From Streptomyces thermovulgaris (GTDB lineage Bacteria; Actinomycetota; Actinomycetes; Streptomycetales; Streptomycetaceae), in the NCBI RefSeq assembly GCF_002155915.1, contig NZ_MUME01000049.1, positions 1 through 37,684 on the forward strand: 37,684 bases of DNA, given 5' to 3'. The notes beneath the pieces are model-generated. The model had not been told where the DNA came from and ran no database searches. It worked only from the letters and a program-made list of their open reading frames with translations. Position numbers and translations under genes: made by a program. Below are positions 18,338 through 30,010 of the stretch, piece after piece. Position 1 is the stretch's first letter. Each line of letters begins with the position of its first letter.

Positions 18338-19591
18338 TCACCCGGCCGCGCTGCCCGCCTTCCACTGCTCCCAGTCCATGTTCCATCCGCCGAGGCCGTT
18401 GTCGGGGGCGACCGTCCTGTCGTCGCTGTTGACGACCCGGACGACGTCGCCGACGAGGCTGCGGTCGAAGAACCAGGCCGCCGGGGTGTCGGTCCCGCCG
18501 CCCTTGACGTCCCTCAGTCCCACGCAGCCGTGGGTGACGTTCCTGCGGCCGAAGGTGTCCGGGGACGACCAGTAGTTGCCGTGCAGGAAGGTGCCGGAGT
18601 GGGTGAGCCGCAGGGCGTGCGGGACGTCGGGGACGTCGTACTCGCTCTTGCCGTCGGCGTCGAAGAAGCCGACCGTCGCCCCGTTCATCCGGGTCGTCTC
18701 GTGCATCTCCATCACCACCATCGTCCCGTTGTACGTGGCGTGCTCCGGTGCCCCGGCGGTGACGGGAAGGGTGGCGAGCAGCCGGCCGTTGCGGCGCACC
18801 TCCATGGTGTGGGCGGCGGCGTCGACCACGGAGATCTGGCTGCGGCCGACGGTGAAGGAGAAGATCTTGGACTGCAGCCCGTAGACGCCGGGTGCCCCCT
18901 CGACGTCCCTCAGCCGCAGGTCGACGGTGACCCGGGTGCCCGGCTTCCAGAACTCACGGGGGCGGTAGTCGAGCCGGCTCGCGCCGAACCAGTGCGGACG
19001 GATCTCGACCGGCGGATCGGCGGTGACGCGGACGGCCCGCTCCACGGCGGCTCGGTGGGTGATCGGCCGGTTGAAGGCCAGTGAGACGATCATCCCGGTG
19101 CCCACGACGGAGCGGTCCTCCGGGGTGACGTAGCCGATGAAGCGCTTCTCGGGGACCAGTGTGGCGAAGGTGGTGCGCCGGGTGACACGGCGCCCGTCCT
19201 CGTCGTCGGCCACCACGGCGACGGTGTACGTGGCGGCGAGGGCCAGCCGGTCGTCGTCGGGCTGCCAGACCGTGCGGTCGCGGGAGAAGCGACCGGGCAC
19301 CGGGGTGTCCTGCGCGTCCTGGGACTTGACGACCGTGACGGACCTCAGACGCCCGCCGGTCACCCGTACCCGCAGCTTCTCGCCGGGCCCGACGCCCTTG
19401 CTGCCGTCGTCCGGCGAGACCTTGACGACCTCTTCGGCCGCCCGGGGCCTGTCGAAGAACCGGTCGATCCCCCGGGCGCCGCCCGAGGTGCAGCCGGCGA
19501 CCCCGGCCAGCAGTCCTGCCCATGCCAATACGGCGGCCAGCACGGCTCCCGAGCGCCGTGCGCGCCGTGCGCACCCAGTTGCATGCCTCAC
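18338..19591 (-). CDS. L,D-transpeptidase lipoprotein (YkuD), copy 2
   Basis: A paralogue of the neighbour at 16853-18109, 417 residues with the same layout: lipobox LLAGVAGC (Cys34), two Ig-like regions (VKVSPDDGSKGVGPG; YVTPEDRSVVGTGM) and a YkuD domain with HGNYWS and THGCVGLRD (Cys356). Both end with the shared VAPDNGL.GWNM.WE.WK motif after the active site. The GTG at 19591 is the only reasonable start before the basic signal segment, although it has only a weak GGGCAG upstream; longer upstream reading has no signal-peptide logic. The gene is divergent from glgX (202 bp between starts). The pair likely arose by tandem duplication and may act in different growth phases. Confidence 0.92.
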   Translation of the reverse strand: MRHATGCARRARRSGAVLAAVLAWAGLLAGVAGCTSGGARGIDRFFDRPRAAEEVVKVSPDDGSKGVGPGEKLRVRVTGGRLRSVTVVKSQDAQDTPVPGRFSRDRTVWQPDDDRLALAATYTVAVVADDEDGRRVTRRTTFATLVPEKRFIGYVTPEDRSVVGTGMIVSLAFNRPITHRAAVERAVRVTADPPVEIRPHWFGASRLDYRPREFWKPGTRVTVDLRLRDVEGAPGVYGLQSKIFSFTVGRSQISVVDAAAHTMEVRRNGRLLATLPVTAGAPEHATYNGTMVVMEMHETTRMNGATVGFFDADGKSEYDVPDVPHALRLTHSGTFLHGNYWSSPDTFGRRNVTHGCVGLRDVKGGGTDTPAAWFFDRSLVGDVVRVVNSDDRTVAPDNGLGGWNMDWEQWKAGSAAG

Positions 19592-19793
19592 GGGCTGCCC
19601 AACGACCGGGTCCGCCCGGGGAAACGTGAGTGCGGGGCACGCCGTGGGCAGAACAGTGGGGAGGACCGCGCGACAAGGAGCCGTGCCCGGGAACCGGCCG
19701 CAGGGAGGAGCGGACCGGAGCGGAGGAAGCTGCGGGGACCGCAGCAGCCGCAAGGACCACAAGAGCCGCGAGAACCGAAAAAGGGGCGACCAG
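19592..19793. promoter_or_regulatory. Divergent promoter region between transpeptidase 2 and glgX
   Basis: A 202-bp gap between two divergent starts, so it must hold promoters for both directions. The right part (19735-19785) is unusually purine-rich on the plus strand and ends in AAGGGG, the glgX ribosome site. I see no clear consensus promoter or operator. Confidence 0.45.
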
Positions 19794-22136
<2,343 letters not shown>

Positions 22137-22198
22137 CAGGACGGCGGGCCGCTCGGCGCACGGGTGGCCCCGGGCCGGCGGCCGGACGGCCGGGCGGG

Positions 22199-22843
22199 CT
22201 AACCGAGAATCCCCCGCTCGTACGCCGCCGCGACCGCCGCCGCGCGGTCCTTGACGCCGAGCTTGGCGTACAGGTGGGTGAGATGGGTCTTCACGGTGGC
22301 CTCGCTGATGAAGAGCTCACGGGCGATCTCCCGGTTGGAGGTGCCCTTGGCGACCAGGGCGAGGACCTCGCGTTCCCGCGCGGAGAGAGAGCCGAGGGCG
22401 GGTGCGCGGACCGCGGAGACCAGCCGGGAGGCCACGGCCGGGGAGAGCACCGTACGGCCCTCCGCGGCGGCTCGGACGGCGGTGAACAGCTCCTCGCGCG
22501 GAGCGTCCTTCAGCAGGTAGCCGGTCGCGCCCGCCTCGATCGCGGGGAGGGTGTCGGAGTCCGTGTCGTACGTGGTGAGCACGAGCACTTTGGCGCGGGA
22601 GCCCCGGCGGGACAGTTCCCGGATGGCGTCCACTCCCCCGCCGCCCGGCATGCGCAGGTCCATGAGGATCACATCCGGGTCGAGGGCGGCGGCCCGTTCC
22701 AGCGCCTCCACGCCGTTCGCCGCCTCGCCGAGCACACAAAAGCCGGGCGCGGAGGCGAACATGCCGCGCAGGCCGTCCCGCACGACAGGATGGTCGTCGA
22801 CGATGAGCAGGGAAATGGGCGGCTCGTCGGACGTATCAGTCAT
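22199..22843 (-). CDS. Response regulator, NarL/LuxR family
   Basis: Two-domain regulator of 214 residues. The receiver domain has the acidic pair Asp16/Asp17 (LLIVDDHPVVRDGLR), the phosphorylation site Asp62 (VILMDLRMPG), Thr in VLVLTTYDTD and Lys in GYLLKDAPREEL. The C-terminal LuxR-type helix-turn-helix (LSAREREVLALVAKGTSNREIARELFISEATVKTHLTHLYAKLGV) binds DNA. The ATG at 22843 starts 8 bp after the kinase stop and uses a GAGG site 6 nt upstream, created by a 16-bp duplication (22836-22867). The partner is the kinase at 22852-24147; likely targets include its own operon with the ABC exporter genes. Confidence 0.95.
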   Translation of the reverse strand: MTDTSDEPPISLLIVDDHPVVRDGLRGMFASAPGFCVLGEAANGVEALERAAALDPDVILMDLRMPGGGGVDAIRELSRRGSRAKVLVLTTYDTDSDTLPAIEAGATGYLLKDAPREELFTAVRAAAEGRTVLSPAVASRLVSAVRAPALGSLSAREREVLALVAKGTSNREIARELFISEATVKTHLTHLYAKLGVKDRAAAVAAAYERGILG

Positions 22844-22867
22844 GGCGGACCTCAGTCATGGCGGACC
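22836..22867. repeat. Perfect 16-bp tandem duplication at the kinase/regulator junction
   Basis: TCAGTCATGGCGGACC occurs twice in a row (22836-22851 and 22852-22867). On the minus strand copy one in translation order encodes the kinase end (VRHD and stop TGA) and the second copy supplies the regulator's start region. The junction of the copies makes TGAGGT, which serves as ribosome site for the regulator ATG at 22843. Confidence 0.97.
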
Positions 22868-24147
22868 AACGGTACGCGAGCCGACACCGCCGTGCCATGG
22901 CCGGGCTCGGACTCGACGTCGAGGAAGCCGGCGATGCGTTCGGCGCGGGCCCGCATGCCGTCGAGGCCGAAGCCCCCGGTGCGGCTGCGGGCGGGGAGGG
23001 CGAGCGGGTCGAAGCCGCATCCGTCGTCGCGGATGTCGAGGGTGACCTCGTCACCGATGTAGGAGAGGGTGACACCGACCCGGGTGGCCCGCGCGTGCCG
23101 TGCGGTGTTGGACAGGGCCTCCTGGGCGATGCGCAGCAGGGTGGCCGCCACCTCGTCGTGGAGCGGCTCGACGGTCCCGGTGGTGGTGAACCGCGCCTGT
23201 ATGCCGGTGCGTTCGCCCCATTCCGTCACCGTCTTCTCCAGCGCCTGCGGCAGTCCGCCGTCGGCCAGGGCGACCGGGGCGAGGTTGTGCACGGAGCGGC
23301 GGGCCTCGCCCAGGCTGTGCCGGGCCAGGTCGAGCGCGCGGTCGACGTGCTCACGGGCCGTGGCCGTGTCCGGGGCGCTCGCCACGGCCTGGAGCTGGGC
23401 GATGATGCCGGTCAGGCCCTGGGCGAGGGTGTCGTGGATCTCGGCGGCCAGCCGCCGGCGCTCGTCGGCGATCCCCGCCTCCCGGGCCTGGACCAGGAGC
23501 TGGGCGTGCAGGGCGGCGTTCTCGTCGAGGGCCTGCTGCAACGCCGCGTTGGTGCGCTCCAGTTCGGCGATGGCCGCCGCCTGGGCACGGGTGCGGGCCT
23601 CCTCGAGCGCGCCGAAGTGCCTGAAGAGGGCCACCAGCAGGACGTTGACGGCGAGGACCGCGCCGAAGAGCGCCCAGCCCGTGGCCCCGCTCGGCGGCAG
23701 TCCGCCCGACTGCGAACCCGCGACCGTCACGGCGGTGGCGAACAGGCCCGCCGTGCGCGCCCGTCGCGGCAGCAGGCGGTCGACGCCGAAGTAGCCGATG
23801 GCCGCGTAGAAGGCGAACAGCGGGTTCGTCCAGGTGAGGGCGAAGCCGATCGCCCAGCGGACGGCGTAGTACCAGACGCTCGCCGCGCACGGTCCCGGAC
23901 GGGTGCGTGCCGCCCTGTTCCACCACAGGTGCAGGGCGGCGGCCCCGGCGACCAGGGCACCGCTCGTCCACCGCTCGCCGGCGGTCATGCCGGTCGCGTC
24001 CGCGGCCGACCAGGAGACCAGGGTGCCAGCCAGCAGCAGCGCGTACGGGCCCCAGCGGTGGAACACCGCCCACCGCTCGTCGAGCGTCGCCGTCTTCGTC
24101 ACCGTCGCCGTCACGGCGCCATTGTCGGGCATGTCCGGTGTGCTCAC
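22852..24147 (-). CDS. Sensor histidine kinase (HisKA_3 / NarL-system type)
   Basis: Membrane kinase of about 431 residues paired with the NarL-type regulator. The N-terminal third has about four to five hydrophobic segments (e.g. YALLLAGTLVSWSAADATG, AIGFALTWTNPLFAFYAAIGYFG, WALFGAVLAVNVLLVALF) and no large external sensor domain. A coiled-coil linker (ARTRAQAAAIAELERTNAALQ) leads to the HisKA_3 site ERRRLAAEIHDTLAQGLTG (His238) and an HATPase_c domain with the N-box EALSNTARHARA, DDGCGFD and GGFGLDGMRARAE. I chose GTG 24147, whose GTGA overlaps the permease stop; ATG 24132 is possible. The signal is unknown; such few-helix kinases next to ABC exporters often sense membrane-active compounds. 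Confidence 0.92.
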   Translation of the reverse strand: MSTPDMPDNGAVTATVTKTATLDERWAVFHRWGPYALLLAGTLVSWSAADATGMTAGERWTSGALVAGAAALHLWWNRAARTRPGPCAASVWYYAVRWAIGFALTWTNPLFAFYAAIGYFGVDRLLPRRARTAGLFATAVTVAGSQSGGLPPSGATGWALFGAVLAVNVLLVALFRHFGALEEARTRAQAAAIAELERTNAALQQALDENAALHAQLLVQAREAGIADERRRLAAEIHDTLAQGLTGIIAQLQAVASAPDTATAREHVDRALDLARHSLGEARRSVHNLAPVALADGGLPQALEKTVTEWGERTGIQARFTTTGTVEPLHDEVAATLLRIAQEALSNTARHARATRVGVTLSYIGDEVTLDIRDDGCGFDPLALPARSRTGGFGLDGMRARAERIAGFLDVESEPGHGTAVSARVPLVRHD

Positions 24148-24889
24148 TCCCAGCGGAACCAGCGTGAGGCCGCCGCTGTGAGCACCACCGTCCAGACGAC
24201 CGGAACGCCCAGGTGGTCCCAGCCGGGCCAGTCGCCCGCCGCGGCCGCGTCCAGGGCCCGGGCGGCGGCGCCGAACGGGGTCCAGCCGGCGATGCGGGCC
24301 CATGGGTCCGGCATGGCCTGCACCGGCAGCCACACTCCCGCGCAGAACATCGCCGGGAACGTCACGGCCGACCCGACCGCGCCGGCGATCCGCGCCGTGC
24401 GGGACAGGGCGGAGATCACGGCGCCCAGGGCCAGGACGGCGAGCACGGCCGTCAGCAGGGCGAGGAGGTAGCCGAAGGGGTGCCGCGGGAGCCGCACGCC
24501 GTAGACGAGCCGGCCGGTCGTGAGCGCGATCAGGGCGGAGAGCAGCGCGGCCCCGCCGAAGACCAGCATCTGCGCGGTCAGCAGCGCGGAGGGCCGTACC
24601 GGTGTGGTGGACATCCGGCGCAGGATGCCGCGTTCGCGGTAGCCGGTGAGGGTCTGCGGCATGCCCTGCAGTCCGCCGAGGATCAGGCCGAGGAGGACGG
24701 CCACCGGCACATAGGCGTCGACGGGGCGCAGCCCGCCGAGGGCCGGGTCGGGTGTGCGGAAGAACGGGACGGCGCCGAGGACCGCCAGCAGGAGGGCGGG
24801 AAAGAGCAGGATCCAGAAGAGGTGGCCGGGCTCGCGCCGGAAGAGGCGGATCTCGGTGCGCAGGACGGCGGTGTTGAACACGGCGGCGG

Positions 24890-24893
<4 letters not shown>
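24144..24893 (-). CDS. ABC-2 type transporter permease
   Basis: Integral membrane component of a drug- or lipid-type exporter, 249 residues with six hydrophobic segments. It starts with the soluble TEIRLFRREPGHLFWILLFPALLL; the cytoplasmic loop GYRERGILRRMSTTPVRPSALLTAQM is the hallmark of the ABC-2 family. The fifth helix region carries FPAMFCAGVWLPVQAMP, also typical. The ATG at 24893 overlaps the stop of the ATPase gene by four bases (ATGA), and its stop overlaps the kinase GTG, so the operon is tightly coupled. Substrate unknown. Confidence 0.94.
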
Positions 24894-25813
<920 letters not shown>

Positions 25814-26045
25814 GGCAGCAGCCTCGCGGGACGCGGGGCGGTCGCGCATCGGCCGTCTCGCTCGAGGACGCATCGGCCGATCGGCTGATGCGGCGGTACG
25901 GCTCCTGGAGGGACCGGGAGCACGACGGGCCGGGGGCGCTCGGCGCGGAAGCGGCCGTCCGCGCAGGTCGTAGGACTGCGGGACGAGCCGGACCCGGTCA
26001 AAACTCGGTGGGAAGTGTAAGGAACCATCCGTAGGCTCACTGCTG
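25814..26045. promoter_or_regulatory. Divergent promoter region of the two ABC export loci
   Basis: This 232-bp gap separates the leftward operon from the rightward ABC exporter. For the rightward gene a -10-like TAGGCT at 26032-26037 lies 8 nt before ATG 26046, with a weak -35-like TGGGAA at 26009-26014 (17-bp spacing). There is no ribosome site before that ATG, which suggests a leaderless message. The promoter for the leftward operon was not identified. Confidence 0.45.
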
Positions 26046-28094
26046 ATGGCCACGACACTCCCACCCTCTGAAACGTCCGCCGAAGCGTCCGCCGAAGCTC
26101 CCCGCGACGCCTCCTCCGCCCCCTCCGAGGCCCGCTCCGCCGTGCGCACCCTGCTGCGGCTGTGGCCGTACGTACGGCCCGTGCGGGCGCGGCTGTTCAC
26201 CGCCGCCTTCATCGCGATCCTCGCCTCCTGCGTCGGGCTGGTCATCCCGCTCGTCCTGAAGTGGATGGTGGACGGGCCGATCGCCGGCCGGGACCCGGCG
26301 GGCGTATGGCTCGGTGCGCTGTACCTGCTGCTGCTCGGGCTGGCGGAGGCGCTGCTGTTCGGGTTCCGGCGCTGGCTGGTGGCCCGGCCGCTGTCGGGTG
26401 TCGAGGCGGCGATGCGGGCGGATCTCTACCGGCATCTGCAGCGGCTGCCGATCGCCTTCCACGACCGCTGGCCGTCCGGGCAGCTGCTGTCCCGGGGCAC
26501 CACGGACCTGATGCTGCTGCGCATGTTCCTGGCCTTCCCGCTGACGTTCCTCCTGGTCAACGGAGTGACGATCCTCGTCGGCGTGATCATCATGCTGGTC
26601 CAGGACTGGGTGCTGGGGCTGGTGCTCCTGATCCCGACCGTGCCGGTGGTGATCACCTGCGTGGTCTTCGAGAAGCGGTACTCCAGGGCGGCACGGCTCG
26701 CCCAGGACCAGGTCGGCGATCTGACCACGGTCGTCGAGGAGAGCGTGCTCGGCATCCGCATCATCAAGGGGTTCGGCCGGCACCGCAGTCAGGCGCGGGC
26801 GTTCCGGGAGCTGTCGGAGAGGCTGCGCGGCACGGAGCTGCACAAGGCCAGGCTGCTGGCCACGATCCTGGGCGTCATCGTGACGCTGCCGGAGCTGGCC
26901 ATCGGGGCGGCGCTGGTGCTCGGGGTCGTGCGGGTGGCCGACGGGGACCTGTCCGCGGGCACGCTGGTGGCGTTCCTGTCGACGGCCCTCGCGCTGCGCT
27001 GGCCGGTGGACTCGATCGGGTTCCTGCTGGCGATGAGCCAGGAGGCGGCCACCGCCACCGAGCGGTACTTCGAGGTGATGGACGCTCGGGAGGAACAGGA
27101 AGAGGACAGGAGAGTCAAGGCGGCCGAGGAGGCCGAGGGAGCCGAGGGGCCCGAAGAGGACGGGAGGGCCGGGGAAGCCCGGAAGGCCCAGGAGGCGGCG
27201 AGGGCCGAGAGAGCCGAGAGTGCCGAGAAGGCCGCAGGAACGAGGAAGGACGGCGACCGTGCCCCGGCCCCTGCCGCCCGGTCCGCCGCCCGGTCCGCCG
27301 CCCGCGGCGGCGAAGGGCTGCGGTTCCACGGCGTCACCTTCCGCTACCCCGACGCCCCCGCCGGTTCCCCGCCCGTCCTCGACCGTGTCGACCTGCACAT
27401 CCGCCCCGGCGAGTCCCTGGCCCTGGTGGGTGCGACCGGCAGCGGCAAGACCACGCTGACCGCCCTGATCCCGCGGCTGTACGAGGTGACCTCGGGGCGG
27501 ATCACCCTGGACGGCGTCGACATCAGGGACATGTCCCGCGAGGAGCTGCGCTCACGGGTCGCCGTCGCCTTCGAGGAGCCGACGCTGTTCTCGGCCACGG
27601 TCGAGGAGAACGTGCTGATGGGTGCCGGGGACGGCGCCGGGAGGAAGGAGCTGGAGCGGGCGCTCGGCGTGGCGCAGGCCGACTTCGTGCACACGCTGCC
27701 GCAGGGCGTGGACACCCAGGTCGGCGAGCAGGGGCTCAGCCTCTCCGGCGGGCAGCGGCAGCGTCTCGCGCTCGCCCGGGCCGTGGTCGGCCGGCCCGAC
27801 TTCCTGGTGCTGGACGACCCGCTGTCCGCGCTCGACGTGCACACGGAGGCCGCGGTCGAGGCCGCGCTGCGCCGGGTGCTCGCGGACACCACGGCCCTGA
27901 TCGTGGCGCACCGCCCCTCCACGGTCCTGCTGGCCGACCGCGTCGCCCTGCTCTCCGGCGGCCGGATCACCGCCGTCGGCACCCACCACGAACTGCTGCG
28001 CACCAACCCCGAGTACGCCCACCTCATGTCCGGCACCCCGGCGGCGGGGCAGGCGGAGCGGACGGAACAGGCGGAACAGGAGGACATCCGATGA
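26046..28094 (+). CDS. ABC exporter half-transporter, degenerate-site subunit
   Basis: Type I ABC exporter with six transmembrane helices fused to an ATPase domain, 682 residues. Walker A is GATGSGKTT (Lys468), signature LSLSGGQRQRLALARA. Walker B is FLVLDDPLSALD: Asp591 replaces the catalytic Glu, the mark of the inactive site of heterodimeric exporters. Its partner follows with an ATGA overlap at 28091. Between TMD and NBD (about residues 348-421) lies an unusual low-complexity stretch rich in Glu, Ala, Arg and Lys ending in Pro/Ala/Arg repeats (APAPAARSAARSAARGG); homologues normally have a short linker. No ribosome site is visible, so initiation may be leaderless (see 25814-26045). Substrate unknown. 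Confidence 0.94.
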   Translation: MATTLPPSETSAEASAEAPRDASSAPSEARSAVRTLLRLWPYVRPVRARLFTAAFIAILASCVGLVIPLVLKWMVDGPIAGRDPAGVWLGALYLLLLGLAEALLFGFRRWLVARPLSGVEAAMRADLYRHLQRLPIAFHDRWPSGQLLSRGTTDLMLLRMFLAFPLTFLLVNGVTILVGVIIMLVQDWVLGLVLLIPTVPVVITCVVFEKRYSRAARLAQDQVGDLTTVVEESVLGIRIIKGFGRHRSQARAFRELSERLRGTELHKARLLATILGVIVTLPELAIGAALVLGVVRVADGDLSAGTLVAFLSTALALRWPVDSIGFLLAMSQEAATATERYFEVMDAREEQEEDRRVKAAEEAEGAEGPEEDGRAGEARKAQEAARAERAESAEKAAGTRKDGDRAPAPAARSAARSAARGGEGLRFHGVTFRYPDAPAGSPPVLDRVDLHIRPGESLALVGATGSGKTTLTALIPRLYEVTSGRITLDGVDIRDMSREELRSRVAVAFEEPTLFSATVEENVLMGAGDGAGRKELERALGVAQADFVHTLPQGVDTQVGEQGLSLSGGQRQRLALARAVVGRPDFLVLDDPLSALDVHTEAAVEAALRRVLADTTALIVAHRPSTVLLADRVALLSGGRITAVGTHHELLRTNPEYAHLMSGTPAAGQAERTEQAEQEDIR

Positions 28095-29944
28095 CGGCGA
28101 CCACCACCGCGCCCGCCCCGGACCGGGACGACGACCGGTCGCCCGAGGAGGCCGGCGATCCCTTCGACCGGGACGTCCTGCCCGCTCCCCCGGGCGCCAC
28201 CGGCGCACTTCTGCGTTCCCTGCTGCGCCCCCTGCGGGGTCGCGTCGTCCTCGCCGCGCTGTTGCTGCTGCTCCAGCAGGCGGCGGCGCAGGCCGGTCCG
28301 CTGCTGGTGGCGTACGCGATCGACCGGGCGGTGCCCGCGTTCCGGGCCGACGACCACGGGCCGCTGATCGCGGTGGCGGTGGGCTATCTGCTGTGCGCCA
28401 CGGCGTCCGGCGCGCTGCAGTACGCGTTCATCATCGTCTCCGCCCGGGTCAGCCAGGACGTGCTGCTCGATCTGCGCGGCCGGATCTTCCGGCACGCGCA
28501 GGCGCTCAGCATCGACTTCCACGAGCGCTACACCTCGGGCCGGCTCATCTCCCGCTCCACCACCGACGTCGAGTCGCTGCGCGAGCTGCTGGAGGAGGGC
28601 CTGCAGGAGCTGGTGACGGTCGCCCTGTCCTCCGTCTACATCCTGACGCTGCTGCTCTGGCTGGACCTGGGGCTCGGCGCGGTCGCGGTGGCGTCGTTCG
28701 TGCCGCTGTACGCGATCGTGCGGTCCTACCGGCGGCGGGCGGGGCGGGTGTACCGCAGGCGGTCCACGGCCATCGCGGCGGTGATCGTGAAGTTCGTCGA
28801 GACGATGAACGGCATCCGGCCGGTGCGCGCCTTCCGCCGGGAGGCCGCCAACGACGCCGACTTCGCGGTGCTGAACCGGCGGCACGAGCGGACCAACGGC
28901 GATGCGCTGCTGGAGATGGCCCGCTATGTCGTCGGCTCGCGGATCACCGCCAACGTCACGGTGGCGCTGGTCGTGCTGTGGGGCGCCTACCGGGTGGCGG
29001 ACGGCTCGCTGGCGCTGGGTGTGCTGGCGGCGGCGGTGCTGTATCTGCGGCGGCTGTACGACCCGATCGACCGGCTGGGCATGTTCCTCAACTCCTACCA
29101 GTCGGCGGCGGCCTCCCTGGAGAAGATCGCGGGTCTGCTGGCCCAGATCCCGTCGGTCCCGGAGCCTTCGGTGCCCGAGCGGCTCCCGCCGCTGAAGTCC
29201 GGTCTGCCCGGCCGCGAGGTGGTCTTCGACGGCGTCCGCTTCGGCTACCGCACGGGCGGGGAGGTGCTGCCCCGCTTCGACCTGACCATCCCGGCCGGCC
29301 AGACCGTCGCCGTGGTCGGCTCCACCGGCGCGGGCAAGTCGACCCTGGCCAAGCTGCTCGCCCGTTTCTACGACCCGACCGACGGCCGGGTGCTGCTGGA
29401 CGGCGTGGACCTGCGCGACCTGGCCGTTCCCGAGCTGCGGCGCGGGGTCGTCATGGTCACGCAGGAGGCGTTCCTGTTCTCCGGCACGGTCGCCGAGAAC
29501 ATCGCCATCGGCCGTCCGGACGCCACCCGTGAGGAGATCGAGCGGGCCGCGAAGGCGATCGGCGCCCACGACTTCATCAGCGCCCTGCCCGAAGGCTACG
29601 ACACGGACGTGCGCAAGCGGGGCGGCCGCATCTCCGCGGGCCAGCGCCAACTGGTCTCCTTCGCCCGGGCGTTGCTCGCCGATCCGTCCGTGCTCATCCT
29701 CGACGAGGCCACCAGCTCGCTCGACATCCCGGGCGAACAGGCGGTGCAGCGTGCGATGGCCACGGTGCTGCAGGGGCGTACGGCCGTGGTGATCGCCCAC
29801 CGTCTGTCCACGGTGGAGATCGCCGACCGGGTGCTGGTCATGGAGCACGGCCGGATCGTGGAGGACGGCGCTCCGGCCGACCTCATCGCCGGCACGGGCC
29901 GCTTCGCCCGTCTGCACCGCGCCTGGCGGGACAGCCTGGCCTGA
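28091..29944 (+). CDS. ABC exporter half-transporter, catalytic subunit
   Basis: Partner of the preceding half-transporter, 617 residues, six-helix TMD plus ATPase. Walker A GSTGAGKST (Lys416), Walker B VLILDEATSSLD with catalytic Glu539, and His in VIAHRLSTVE are canonical. The signature is RISAGQRQL instead of LSGGQ. In a heterodimer this signature faces the other subunit's Walker A, while the good LSGGQ of the partner faces this subunit's Walker A and Glu539, forming the one active site. The ATG at 28091 overlaps the upstream stop (ATGA). The pair resembles heterodimeric multidrug exporters of Gram-positive bacteria; the cargo is not known. Confidence 0.95.
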   Translation: MTATTTAPAPDRDDDRSPEEAGDPFDRDVLPAPPGATGALLRSLLRPLRGRVVLAALLLLLQQAAAQAGPLLVAYAIDRAVPAFRADDHGPLIAVAVGYLLCATASGALQYAFIIVSARVSQDVLLDLRGRIFRHAQALSIDFHERYTSGRLISRSTTDVESLRELLEEGLQELVTVALSSVYILTLLLWLDLGLGAVAVASFVPLYAIVRSYRRRAGRVYRRRSTAIAAVIVKFVETMNGIRPVRAFRREAANDADFAVLNRRHERTNGDALLEMARYVVGSRITANVTVALVVLWGAYRVADGSLALGVLAAAVLYLRRLYDPIDRLGMFLNSYQSAAASLEKIAGLLAQIPSVPEPSVPERLPPLKSGLPGREVVFDGVRFGYRTGGEVLPRFDLTIPAGQTVAVVGSTGAGKSTLAKLLARFYDPTDGRVLLDGVDLRDLAVPELRRGVVMVTQEAFLFSGTVAENIAIGRPDATREEIERAAKAIGAHDFISALPEGYDTDVRKRGGRISAGQRQLVSFARALLADPSVLILDEATSSLDIPGEQAVQRAMATVLQGRTAVVIAHRLSTVEIADRVLVMEHGRIVEDGAPADLIAGTGRFARLHRAWRDSLA

Positions 29945-29948
29945 GCAA

Positions 29949-29984
29949 CCGGACTCCGCGGAACCGGAACTCCGCGGAGTCCGG
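29949..29984 (+). terminator. Terminator after the ABC exporter pair
   Basis: A perfect 14-bp stem, CCGGACTCCGCGGA (29949-29962) with TCCGCGGAGTCCGG (29971-29984), with an 8-nt loop. It begins 4 bp after the stop at 29944. No T-tract, as is common in this genus. Confidence 0.85.
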
Positions 29985-30010
29985 GCTCCCGGGAACCGGC
30001 CCCTGCGGAA

